64,000 bases of DNA from assembly GCA_947034895.1 (NCBI GenBank), contig OX344761.1:37460863-37524862 (forward strand). Reading direction: 5' to 3'. Within the stretch, counting starts at the first letter, position 1. Every line of letters begins with the position of its first letter. The position numbers and the translations under genes were made by a program. This document shows, piece after piece, positions 37,107 to 49,300 of the stretch. A model generated the notes under the pieces. It did no database searches. It saw nothing but the letters and a program-made list of their open reading frames with translations, and was not told the origin of the DNA. Source of the DNA: Rhytidiadelphus loreus (lineage: Eukaryota > Streptophyta > Bryopsida > Hypnales > Hylocomiaceae).

Positions 37107-38038
37107 TTAACCCCTAAAGGACCATTGTCCCCTCGGGGGACAAAATGGATTTCGGGCAAGTTCCTATGATCTCAATTTTCAGTAAATTTTTTTGAAACTT
37201 TCTCATAAAATAGGAAAACTTATGAGCTTCGTGGGAATATAAATTTTATTTCAATTGGTGCCCGAGAGCAAATGTTATAGCATCTTAAACATAATTTACA
37301 CGTCACCGAGCAGAAAAATAAATCTACAAAAATTTGAAATTAATTTTTTAATTTTTTTCTTCTTAAAGATCATATTTTTGTCTATATGTGAAGCTTTGAT
37401 TCATTCCATTTGGATTAGTAATGTGAAAGTTCTGAACAATCTTGTTTTTCGGGCAATTTGAGCATCTTCTTGAAAAAATAACTTATAGGATTCAATTCTA
37501 AATGCAATTTTCACAATTTTTCAAAAAAAATTATTTGACAAGGTTAACTTTTCTATTTAGAACAATCTCACCGTTGAGATTATTGTGTTTCAATCCCAAT
37601 TTAGAGCTATTAAAGATTTAGTTTTTCTTTCAATCTTGGACCTACTTCTACTGAACAATTTTTTAAAGAATGAAAATCAATCGTGTTTTTTTTTAAAAAA
37701 AAATTCTAGACTTTCAACTCAATTCTTCAACACAATTTTTTTTTAATTCAAGGTCCATGGTGTAATTTTTTTCCCCAAACGGCATTCAAAGTCATCTGAA
37801 ATTGCAGGCTAGTGTTCAAAAAAACTTTCTTTTTTCAACTTTGAATGCTAATATCTTCCAATCTGTACGGTCAAACTCCATGAAATTTTTACCACATGAT
37901 ACTAGACTAGTAAAGTACAAGATCCTACGGTTAGATTCTAAAACAAGTATTTTTTTTGTTTTTTTGGATGAATGCAACAAAAATGGCAGTTTTGAGTAAT
38001 TTTTGACAGAAGAACGGCCCTGGTCCTTTAGGGGTTAA
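37107..38038. mobile_element. 932-bp TTAA-flanked element with perfect 18-bp inverted termini
   Basis: Left end TTAACCCCTAAAGGACCA and right end TGGTCCTTTAGGGGTTAA are perfect inverted repeats. TTAA at both outer ends fits a duplicated TTAA target. The interior is about 75 percent AT without an open frame of useful length. A reverse-oriented relative lies at 59819-60752 and partial ones at 56751-57676, 57674-57790 and about 58900-59618; all share internal words such as AATATCTTCCAATCTGTA and its complement. This copy is the best preserved in the window. Confidence 0.8.
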
Positions 38039-39585
38039 ACACACATTGACAACTTGCGGAGAAACAACTAAACCAAAATATGCATATTCATGGGCAAAAC
38101 TAAATCAAAACCCCTAAACATTCAAACTTATGGGATGCACAAACAACATAGGTAGAACATTCATTTGAAAGCAGAAAGTAAACTATAAACAACAACAAAA
38201 AACATGATTCAATGCATCAGCACATATGGAGTCCACAATGAACCTCAAACAACAATTCATAGCATCCAAGGTAAAGCATCCTAAGTCAAGAATCCAAGAA
38301 TCTACACAAGTATAGAAGAAAGGTCCACACTCAAGACAAACATAAAATGCCTATGTCAAGCAACGGTTACCTAGGTTGTCATCTAGACAAAGCATGTCAA
38401 CAATATCCTCAACTGAACATACCCAAAAGAAAACCCTAGGACCAATATCTTCTATGCTATCTTAGAAAAAAAAATCAAATTCAATGTATTATTTTCATGT
38501 GTATCTTACTTATAAGTGAGTGCAGAGTAATTTGTACGCGATATATAGTACCTCAAAAGTTTTTTCTAATTTTTCAACACCATAAATTAATGCCTCCCTA
38601 TATTATGTCACACATTGCTTGGTAATAAATTCTACCCCCTTGGACCATCGTGCTCAAATGTACAAGATTAATTACCATGTGAAAGAGCAAATAGAAAAAT
38701 CCAATTACCATACAAAGAGAGATCCATTTTTACAAAATTTGGGCATTGTCACCTCAACATTGAAAACTCTATAGAAGGAATTGTGAAGGGAAGATGTGCA
38801 TATAGATTGCATTTTCTGCGTTTGAATTCCACCTAATGTAAGGCAAAGGAGGCATAGTTGGATGTTAGAAAAGCGGACAGAGGTGTTTGGAGAAAGGCAG
38901 TCTGTGAGAGAAAAGACACGAGCTGGAAAGCCACCAACATGCGTCGATGTTTCAGCGTCACTAAAATTACAGGCTGTGGGTAGACCTCAGGCATCCCCTC
39001 CGAGCAGAAAGGGCACTAAATGCATTGTTCCGTAACTGCCTAATCGTTACAGGATCTTTCCTACACCCTGAACTCTCTCTCTCCTCCGTGACAGCGTAAG
39101 GCTTCCGCTAAAGATTTGAACACCAGTGCACACATTTTGAAAGTTACCAAGTCATTCATGGAGCCTGTTGCAAGGGAGCTTCAAGAATGCACAATCCTGG
39201 ATTACCTCCCAACCCTTACCTCAGTCTGGAAACGGTACACCCTTTACTAGTTGGAAGCAATCCACTCCCAGGCAGTTACTGCTTCAGTTTGATGAAGGGG
39301 AGAAGGGCAGACTGGGTCCACTTTGATGGATTGATGCAGAAACAGGCAACGTAGAAAAGGTGACAACTGAGCCTTGCTATCCACAAGTTGGAGAATTTTC
39401 CTCAAAAATTCAGACAGACACGTTACGCATCATTCATACTTGGAGCAGCCCTGTCAGCAAGGAGTCGCCTGCAGCTGAACTGCTTGAACGTCTTCCAGGA
39501 GTATCCTAATGTACAAGGAGAGCAAGTGTTCCGTGAATATCCTCTCCTTCGGAAAAGGAAGGAGCTCCCTGAACTATGGACTTCA
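38039..39585. other. 3' flank of the U-box gene and AT-rich spacer
   Basis: The first 0.8 kb is AT-rich without features. From about 38800 the composition becomes balanced, consistent with the 3' untranslated region and downstream flank of the - strand gene that stops at 39586. No separate gene is supported. Confidence 0.45.
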
Positions 39586-42500
39586 TCATTGGGCAGCTGG
39601 AACCCGCGCATCATCGCTCACCCCATTGTGGTCGTCAGCTGACCTTGCCAAAGACCGGTATTGCAACCGCACACTCTCTCCACTGTCCAATAACCGGACT
39701 AAGTACCTACAAGCGCAAGTCGACTCTCTTAGAAATTTTAGCGTCTCGAAACGAAAGAGGTGCAATTCTGGACGCCTTTGCAAAGTCAGAACAAGCGAGG
39801 AAATGAGAATGACTGAAATGTGCAACAAGTCTACTACATGTCTATAGCCTGGTTTCGTTCCGATCTGCATGAAAGAGTCCTCCAACTGTTAAAAGCGATT
39901 AAGTGGATTTTCTTACCATCCATTCAGACACTGGTTAGTGATGCAGGCTTCCCTTCCAACAAACTTTTCAGGTGTGCGCTTGTTACCCTGCCAGCAAAAG
40001 TTCAAGAAGGAGCTGAAGTGTGTCACGACCAGGTAAGGTTAAGTCTGTCAGACTCGAGCTACGAGAAATTGTTTCATGACCATACCAAGATGCATACTGT
40101 CTGGCGGATCCAAAAGATGAATTGGAGAAACCACTCGTTTCTATGAGCGGCTGACCTAACGCCACCGAAACGGTCTTTCTGGTCAGCTTCACCAGCTTGG
40201 CCATCAGGTCAGACCCTCACGATGACAGATAATCAGTTAACATGATATTCCAGTTTCCACAACACTTAAATCTCCAAGGAGAATGTAATTTTTTCCATTC
40301 TTGCTGTTCATGTACGAGACACAGACAGGCAGACACAGTAGGTCAGTCTCAGATTTTCATTAAACACAGATGTTACATTTTGCAAAGACCACGTCAAGTA
40401 ACAACCTTCCTATCTATTTGTTATCTCTTGAGAAAGAAAGAAATAAACCAAAAACTAAAGAGGTCTCATTTTTGTTTTTTAAAGTTAGGAAACAGAACCC
40501 TAATCCTCACCAAGTCCAAAAAATAGTGATTGATTTACTGCAAAATTTGAGTGATGGAAATGGAAAGATGTACCTTGATCATAACTTTCTCATTGACGGA
40601 GAATGGATATTGCACGCCCTTCCCTTGGTTGCCAGTACGTGGACTCACATTCTTCTCAGGTGACTTTGGAAGTTCCTGGGATCGACAGAAATTCCAGAAA
40701 GGCAAAACGGTCTCACCACTTTTCTGTGTGCTGTAGAATCTAAACATGAATAAACGAAATTGTTCCACACCACACCAGCTTATTTCTAACTAGATAGTCA
40801 TAACTGGAAATAACTTACGAGAATGCCATGGACAATACCTTCTCAGGCAATTTCAATCCGCCCATGTCAGTGTGCTCTCCCATCTCTCTTTTGCGCTTAG
40901 CGAGCCGCAAAGATCCAGAATGTAACTGCCTCATTCGTTCATCCCGTTTAAAAGCAGAAGCTGCTGCTCTCAAGGCTGTCACATGCATCCATGCCAATAT
41001 TCACACGCAGATTCATAACAAATCCCTAAAATAAATAATGAGTGAATATCATATAATCGACGATGCCCAAAATTAACAACTCTGCTGCGCTGAGGAAATA
41101 GGTAACTTCCACTGCCCCAGAAACCATAAAAAAAAAGGTCATCATGATGACGTAAATTCCTCTTTCGAACATACCAAGGTTGTGAACCATAGAGGTTCCT
41201 TCCACTGTGGCCCCACATGTTGTGCATTGCATCTGGAAGACCAATAACAAACGTCAAAAAGTTGCGCAAGTAAGGAGCATAAACTTAACTAACTCGTACA
41301 GTGCTAACCTAACTGCTTCGGAATTGGTGAGAAAACAAGCATCAGTAACGATCTTGGCGACCGTCATAAAAGTAAGAAGGAGATCAACTTCTGTAGGGGC
41401 AACTCACAACAGACATCCACGAAATAACACTTAGGTTGACATGATGTGGTTTCGGCGATTTGACTAACGTTAGGGTTTTCCTGTTTCAGAATATCCATGG
41501 AATATGTGACTGTACCGTGTCATAGACTCTTTGTAAAGTACCGCCCCCATAAGAGTGACCACAAAACGATGCCATGGCATCCTCCAGAAGGGCACCTCTG
41601 CACCAAAGAGACGACGCCAATAGGTGTGAAAAATAAAATAAGACTCTTTGGCATTGAACAGTGTTATAGAGTAGTCGAATAATTATAACTTCTGTCAGCA
41701 AGGGAGCAAATCGAACAAAATGTTCAGGCTTCAGAGCTGAGCAAACCCTAAAGATTTGGAACAGTTGAGACAAGGAGGGTTGATTCTTAGTACTCACGTG
41801 AGAGGGTCAGAAAGAGTACTTCGCAGTGTTGGCTCTGCATTGCAACCGATTGGTTCCTGTACATAATTTTACAATAAGCACACAGATTTATTGACTGCAA
41901 ACACAACTCACTGAAACCCCTGAGAAGCAGAGTAGAACCACATTTCCAAGAAAAGGGATTAAAGGACAAAGACGAAGAGTCTCACAATATGTAAATATGA
42001 ATCGTTGGCAATGGAGTTCTCAGAGGCAATTACATGGTTGAGGAATATGTGCACTGGAATAGGCCCATATCCATCAGGTATGGCGTGACCAGCTTGCGCT
42101 ACCGCCATGCAGTCGATAGTTCGACCCACGCGAGGCATGAGTCGAAATTCTAAGGATATTCTGCAAAAAATGGAATTATAATTCGTTAGGTACCCAAAAT
42201 CGATTGAATTGATTGTGTGCCTACCTTAAGGTCAGAATGTCGTGTCCAGCTAATTGAAATAACAAACCACTCGAGCACTCGAGCACATGAGCACATACTC
42301 TTTAAGAAAATTAATAAACTGGCTAAGGCTCTATGACAACGCACCTGCCTGAGAAGGCGTTCACAGTTGTCGGAGTTACAGGGACTACACGATAGACGCA
42401 AGCCCTCCGCACACCAGCAGTAGCTTGTTCCAAAGTCTTTCCTGTGAGTAACAGCAGGTCTCCTGGACCCATGGCATTGTCAGCCAGGTACCAACGGCCA

Positions 42501-43935
42501 CTAGGATCCAGTACCTGTTTCCACAAACATTACACACCAGCTTTTAGAGTATCCAACTTTCTAACTGTTCCCTACCGAAGAACCCTCATTCGCACATGAG
42601 AACGGTGAAAGAACCATCTACCTAGTTAGGCAGCTTACTTGAACTCGCAATCCCAGAATTCATCACACATTTAGAAAGGTGATAGACCACGAGTAAGTGC
42701 ATAAACGAAACCAAGACCACTCATGTTTTGTTATTCCTTCATGGTGTCCACTTATGCATCATTTAACCGTAATGAAGAAAATAGAAAAAAGAAGGGGTAA
42801 AAGAGAAAATGTGCAACACACCTGCAAGCCAGGTGTATCAGACGCAACTAGAAGCAAAAACCCTTTCTCGACTTCTTGGGCAGCACTGGAATCTCTGATG
42901 GCTCCCTTCTCGCCTGTATGGAATGCTGTAGCCGTCAGCACAGATGAGGAAATTTCTCCAGTCCCAAGAGGAGAATCATCCAGCAGCTGACCAAACGCGC
43001 TGTCATACGTAGGCTCAAATCAGCAAATGAGTGCAAAATTGTAATAACCAGAAAACATTCGTGCTGATGATCAATATAGAGATACTTACTCTCCGCGAAG
43101 TCGAAGATGCCGAGCAATTCCACTCAAAGAAGCACGTGAAGCCTTCCCCAAACATCGAAAACTTTCGGGCATGCATGGCGGCGGTGGCTCCGTCTCTTCA
43201 CCTTCTAAAGTTCTGCAACCCAAACTCATAAATTCCATTATCCTGTAATAAAATTTTAGCCTAACATAAACATGAAAGCACTTAATATTGTATCAGTTCA
43301 ATATTATCTTCGTCATGGAGTTTCATGCTTTATTACACAACTCTTGTTCTGATCATTTCAGTCAGTACCTTCCGGACCGATAGAAAAACATGTCCCGTGC
43401 AGGAGCAGCCAAGTAACCCGAGAGCTTGAGCCAATCTGATGAGTTCCAAAAGGTCGCAGTGTGGGGCCGCGTCCGAAAATAAAGCTTCGCAGATTCAAGA
43501 GCGCAGTGCACAATCGATGCATCTTCCGAATTCAATTCAATTATGGCAGCGTTGTTCCGAGCCAAGGAAAGTGACAACTTCTCCACTGCTCGAGTGTACA
43601 CTGCAGAGGCTGCACCATCTTCTGGCAATATTTCATGGAGCTTTATCCGCGCAAGCCCCAAAGTAGTGCCTCCCTCTCCATTTGCAGAATGCTGCAACAA
43701 CACTCTCAATCAATCAGGTGAAAGTCGAATCCAATCCAATCAAGCAAACCTATGTTGTTCTTCCTTTCTCACTAATCAAGTGAAATTCTGGTACTCAGTA
43801 GTTCACAGTCATTACATAATTGGTACTTTGAAGCGGTAAACCCACCGGAAGCATGTTGACGACCGACTCGTCCACTACGAGCACATCAGTCGATTCGTCT
43901 CCGAAGAGTTCAAACCGGAGCTCATCTCTCTCGAC
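39586..43935 (-). CDS. Degenerate 2OG-oxygenase-like / U-box fusion protein (first exon not placed)
   Basis: Visible exons: 43846-43935, 43369-43691, 43090-43212, 42822-42999, 42345-42514, 41986-42160, 41798-41856, 41516-41597, 41175-41232, 40839-40975, 40574-40675, 39917-39987 and 39586-39706; they join in one frame to about 562 residues. The N-terminal half resembles isopenicillin-N-synthase-like oxygenases (LARIKLHEILPEDG, DTPGLQVLDPSGRWYLAD, GPGDLLLLTGKTLEQAT, RISLEFRL), but the HxD motif reads HTG and the distal histidine is missing, so catalysis is doubtful. The C-terminal half holds a U-box (DPLTGALLEDAMASFCGHSY, then TTCGATVEGTSMVHNLALR) and a basic segment ending GNKRTPEKFVGRE and YLVRLLDSGESVRLQYRSLA, as I recall for plant U-box proteins 62/63. 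It is probably a ubiquitin ligase. The start lies upstream of 43935; no convincing ATG exon was found. Confidence 0.75.
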
Positions 43936-46398
43936 CTTCAAGAAAAACAGAATTTATATATGCATTTAAATCACATGGTAGAACATCTGCAATGGTTGAA
44001 TGACACACAATCCAAGGGTGGCAGACATTTGTTGTTAAATTTGAACTCTTCAATCCTCTCCAGACGATATGAGAAACAAATAACAAGCTCACGATAACCC
44101 TTAAATACTTCAAGAGGACAACCTAGAAGTTTTTTCATGTGGTTGCATGGCGATCACAATCTATATAACATTCTCAAATGGCTAATAAACCCCATCCTCT
44201 AGAGAAATCTTTTTTGTGCAAGTAGATACATTTTGGGCTCCTCTTCCATTCTCTCCAAGCTATTTGATTATTCCATGCTCCTCTCCACCTATGACTCCAC
44301 GCATGATTTTTTCTTCCTACAAGGATGGTCTCTCAACTGACTCAAGAATGTTAAATACTCCGGAAATTGGGGCAACATTCGAGAAGGTGCCACAAATCAA
44401 TAATCAAGAAGCTACACAAGAATCCCTAAGACGCAAACAATTCCCCGAAAGCGACGAACAGGACCCCACGTTGTGGAATTTCCAACTCGCATTGGGGTAG
44501 ACCAGAACAATGTCGAACAATCAGCAACCAAGAAAAATCCACAACCAAAGAGACGTTGAGATATCAAAGGCTTAAGTACCCAAAACCTAGCACAAAGAAA
44601 GTGTTGTAGCACCACATTTTCTTTCTATCAATGCGCACACAGAATTCATCATTCGTGCAGTAGATTTCACAGCAAGACCTAGACAATTGGGGATCCAATT
44701 TCCTCAACGCAGCTACGCCTGGAAGTTCATGCAACTCCCAATGCCGCTATTCCGCAACTCGGCTACTCCGAAAGCAAATAAACTGGCTGCAAAAGAGAGC
44801 TCGAGGTAGACAATCTCTCCACAATTTTGCAGCATCTCTATATCTCTTTCTCTATTTCTCTGCCCCTTTCCAATAGCCCCCCAAAGAACGCTCTCTCTCT
44901 CTCGCTCACTCCCTGCCATCTCTCGCAAATTGCGCATACACGGTTCCCGACCTGATTCTTCTTTTTTTGTGAGCTGCACAACGCATGTTTCGCTCTCCTC
45001 GCCGATCCTCACCTTAAACCCAGAAACGAAAAATTCCCCAAGAAGCAGCACAGCACTGTCATCGCTTACAGAGATTTACAACAGCGATGGCGATGGCTAT
45101 TGACGAGAAATTGTGGACACACAGTGAAACTCCACACAATCTGGAAGAGGACATGAGCTATCAACCAATAAAACACTGTTCATCGCAAGTGAGTGTTTAC
45201 GGCGCTACTAAAGAAACAGAGACTGACTGACCGACCGACCTGGCTGGCCCTCTCTCTTCTCTCTTCTCTCTAAGCTTTACAGTTGGGCTCTCTCATTCTT
45301 CCTTTGCTTGGCTTGTTGCTCGTGCTTGAAATCTCTGCTAGTGCCGCCATTTTGGTGCTAAATTTAGATTCGAGAAGGGACGTGGACTCTATTTCGGGAC
45401 TTTATTCTTTTAGGATCTGAAGGATCGCATCATCAGGGGCTTTTGTAAGAAGAGTATACAAATGCAAATTACACGATGGGCCCTCCGCAATTCAAGGAGT
45501 GCAACGTCTTCATTCTCTGAATGATCGAGAGTGGGGAGAAGGTGTGACAATCCCTACTGAAATGAACCGAGTTCTCAAAACGAGTTCATAAATAATTTTC
45601 AGCTGCATCTCAACGTTTCGGTGTAGAAATAGTGATTGTCCAAGCAAATGAATGCGAAAATGGCCTGTAGAATCCGCAGCCTTTTTCGAGGATCACACAT
45701 TTTGAAATGAGGGAGTTTAGTCAGAAATTCATAGTTTGACCAATTTGCTTCCATACTAGTCTTCACCAAGAATTCAAGTGCTTCACTCATCCAATAACAA
45801 CGTGATAAATTGATGTGCCAAGTAAAGTTACACACGTCTCCTAGTCAGGAGGAGGTGATTGAATTCAACGTAGATGCGCCTCGACAGCGTTTCAATTACG
45901 AGCCATATCATTTAGAGAGGTATCCGAAGAGCTTCACTTGAATGTCTGGACTATAAATTAAAAAAACCGTCGCCCTGAAGCAGAGATACGAAAGGGAATG
46001 GCAATTGTAAAAATTTGGACTCCAATCCGTCCTCGGTTGTGGTCACTTTGGGAAATTTCAAAATTCATGAACTTAGTAATTCAATGTATGTCCTGTACCT
46101 GTGAACCCTGTCCATGTGGCCACACATGCCGCTCAAGTCCTTACCCTCACCCCCAGAAACCAGTTCCGGGCCTCTTTACAAAGTTGCTCACATGGACGTC
46201 AAACCACACATTTCTTTACTCCAATGTTCACAGCCTCGGCAATGGCAGTGTGATCAATTCTCCTTCCTGTGATCAATCTCAGTGTGCTGCCCAAACCTCT
46301 GAAGTCGACAAAAAGCTCCTCAACCTGTAAAAACTTGATCATGTCTACCAAATGCAAGACCACAACGGAAATAGTCAGTCACAACGCTATAGAAGCTT
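43936..46398. other. Upstream region of the U-box gene and 3' flank of the methyltransferase gene
   Basis: The missing first exon and promoter of the U-box gene should lie here. A - strand frame at 44961-45060 ends with a good splice donor (TTTAAG then GTGAGG) and joins in frame to the exon at 43935, but it has an upstream stop and no ATG, so it may be only part of the leader. Pyrimidine-rich CTCTCT tracts occur near 44890 and 45250 in the leader/promoter zone. From about 45500 to 46398 no gene is seen; the last part is the methyltransferase 3' flank. Confidence 0.4.
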
Positions 46399-49300
46399 TC
46401 ACCGGTTTCTGGTGCGTCCATCCCCTTGGAAGTGATCCTCCCAGGGAGCCCCCAGCCCATTACTGGCACCAGAGTATGAGCCCTCTCCTGGAAACTCGGC
46501 TGGTCCTCTGGGCCCTGCAACAGGGGGAACTACTCTGTCATTGTACAAAGAGCCTCGAATGGAGCGCGGCCCCCGGTTAGGGGAGGGACTATAGTCACTA
46601 TACCCACGGGTTCCTTCAGGAGGACCCATACTGTCGAACCTTCGGTCCCCTGGGATCATGCCTCTATCTCCAAAAACTGGCGAAGGAGCAGCTCCTAGTA
46701 ATCCAGGCAATCCAGGTAATCCAGGTAATCCAGGTAACGGAGCCACAACAACTGGTACTCTGACTCTCTCTCTCTCGGCTGCACGAAGAGGTGGTCGAGG
46801 TGCAACACCAAATGCTTGGCCCGAATTCCCATACTGAATGCGAGGGAGAAACACAGGTGGTCCTCTTCCTTGTTGTTGCTCTCTGTTCCCAGGAAAAGCA
46901 CCTCGGTTGGACCACACCTGGGGACTTGGAGTAGACTCTACAGCTTGCTGTTCGCTCATGGATGCAGCACGTCGCAGTGTGTATCGCTGGGGCTTGGTCT
47001 CCCAAGCCGGCTCGTAATCTCGCTTGGATCCCGGGTGATGATGATTCTTCCCTGTGTCAGAAGAAGGCTCCTCTCGCTTCTGTGAGGATCCTGGTTTGGA
47101 ATGATGCTCTCCAGCAGCAGCAGCAGCAGCTGGACTATCGCGGCTCAACTTGGAGCCTTTTTCGAAATCCATGTTGACGTCTTTCCTCTGACCAGACTGC
47201 GTGGGTGCAGTTGATGCAGTGCTTTCGTTCTTCATGGCGGACTCGGTGCCTGTCTTTGCCACTCCCTCTTCTGTTGCACAAGTCGCTGGAGGATTATCTT
47301 CCTGCCTCTGAGTTGAAATTCTCTCCGTCAATACAGCCATAGCCACGTCATTTCTCCGGGACTTTGAGCTCGGACTCTCGTTCTTGGGTTCACTGGTCTG
47401 TAGACTAGCAGGTTCAGTGGTGAGAGGCTCAGGAGAATGATGCTTAACCTTGTCAGTGGTACTATTAACAGCAGCTTCAGATATGGTAGAGTCGTTCTTC
47501 TGAATGGAACCTTCCTCGGGTCGAGTATCCGGAGTCAAACCTTCACCTTTCTCAGATCTCGGTTGAAGCTTCTCAGGATTTGCAAGTCCAACTTGACTGT
47601 TGGAAGCAGTGCCTGCCTCGAGGCGAGTTTTGGACCCCATGGTTCCTGCAGTTTCGGAGAGTTGTGTTCTCAGTGAAGTACGTCTTTCATAATGAAGCTC
47701 AGTTCCCACAGGAGGTCTATCCCTCTTTGGGCTGGAGGTTTTGTGACCAGGAGGCTCTGGAACGATTTCACCTTCTTCCTTGACTTGTGATTCACGGTCC
47801 GAGAGCCTCGGTGTTGACTTCTCTTCGTGATTGGGGGTGCGCTCTTTCCCGTTCCTGTGCTGTTGTTTTGGCAGTGGACTTTTCCTCTGATACGAGCTTC
47901 TAGAGGGTCTGCCAAGCTCTCTGGTCGTGTTGTAGTAGTATCTCGAATCATGTTGAGATTTTCCATCGTTAGTTGCACCTTCCACCGCCCCAGTGAATCC
48001 TCTAACCTGAGGTGCACCGTTATCAACACGTACAGTAATTGGAATGGTATCAACTTTTGGTAGTTGCTCAGCTGATAAAGCAGTCTTCTTAGGAACGTAT
48101 TCACTAGACCATCTCGACACTCGTTTCTTCTTCACTGGTACCGGAATTGGAGCACTTTCATTTCCCGGTCGCTCAGTCTCGGACTTTGAAGCATCTATTT
48201 TCTGGACGGCCTCCGAACGCAATCCACTGGAGTTCGGCTTGTCTGTATCAGGGTCAGAGCTTCCATGTATGTTGCTCTTGAAGCCCTCCTCTGCCTTCAA
48301 CTCCTGGATCCTCAAGTTGGGACTTTCGGTTGTCTGACCTCCTTCAAATGCTTTGGGCTTTGGGCTTTCAATTCTCTGACCAACGGATCCTGGAGGCTTG
48401 CTAGCGCTTGGACTGGGAGCTCCAGTTGCGTGCGCCTTGCTTGCGCTTGGACTTTCAGATCTCTGGGCCCCAGGTGCTCTTGGCTTGGTTGTCCTTGGGC
48501 TCTCAGTTTTCTGTGTGGATGGAAGTCCCCTCGATTCGGGGGTTGCGAAAGAGCGACCTGATTCGTTCTTGGCGACAGCTTCAGGCTTGGCTTTGCTGGG
48601 AGTCCTCTCCTGTTTTTCTTGTAATTTAGAACCATTCGAAGTGGCGATGGCTGGAGAAGCCGAGAGCTTTCGTTTTTTCGAGGACATCTCCTCTGGTGTG
48701 GCAGGAATGCGAACATGAAGAGCAGGACTAGGCTTCTTGTGCTTTTTGACATCAGTCAATGGAGGCGGCGGTGCAGAAGTAGGTACAAATGAAGCAGCTC
48801 GCTTTAGAGCTCTCACACGCTGCTCAGGGTCAGGCTTCTTGAAGACAAATGTCGTATACAAACCTGCAGGGGGAAAAAGGCGTGGTTAAACCTCGAACTG
48901 ATGCAAATACACTTGAAACGCTGAAGGAACTGAGTAGACTGTTTCACATTCAGCAGCAGCCTTCCGCAACACCAGATGGGAACAATGAGTCAATCCGAGA
49001 AGAGAATACATAGAAGAAACGAGATTACTGCAGAAGCTCCAAGATTGGGACGTACTTAGCACGTCTTGGGCAATTGGCGAAAGGCGAGACTTCCCATCCA
49101 CAACTGGATTTCCTTTACCGTCAACCAAGGTACCACAACTGCTCTGAAGGGTTTCTGCGAATGGAACACTACCGGTGTCGCATATGGCATTCACGCACAA
49201 TTCATCTCAGAGTCAGGGTTTCTCGGAGTCTCACAATCTTACAATACAATGACGTGTAAAATGTGGTCTAGATAGAGTTGAAGACTGAGCATCTGACATA

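Noticed and set aside
45087..45230. Small + strand frame starting MAMAIDEKLWTHSE
   Set aside because: Short, no known motif, located in the promoter zone of the U-box gene; a chance frame or leader feature is more likely than a gene.
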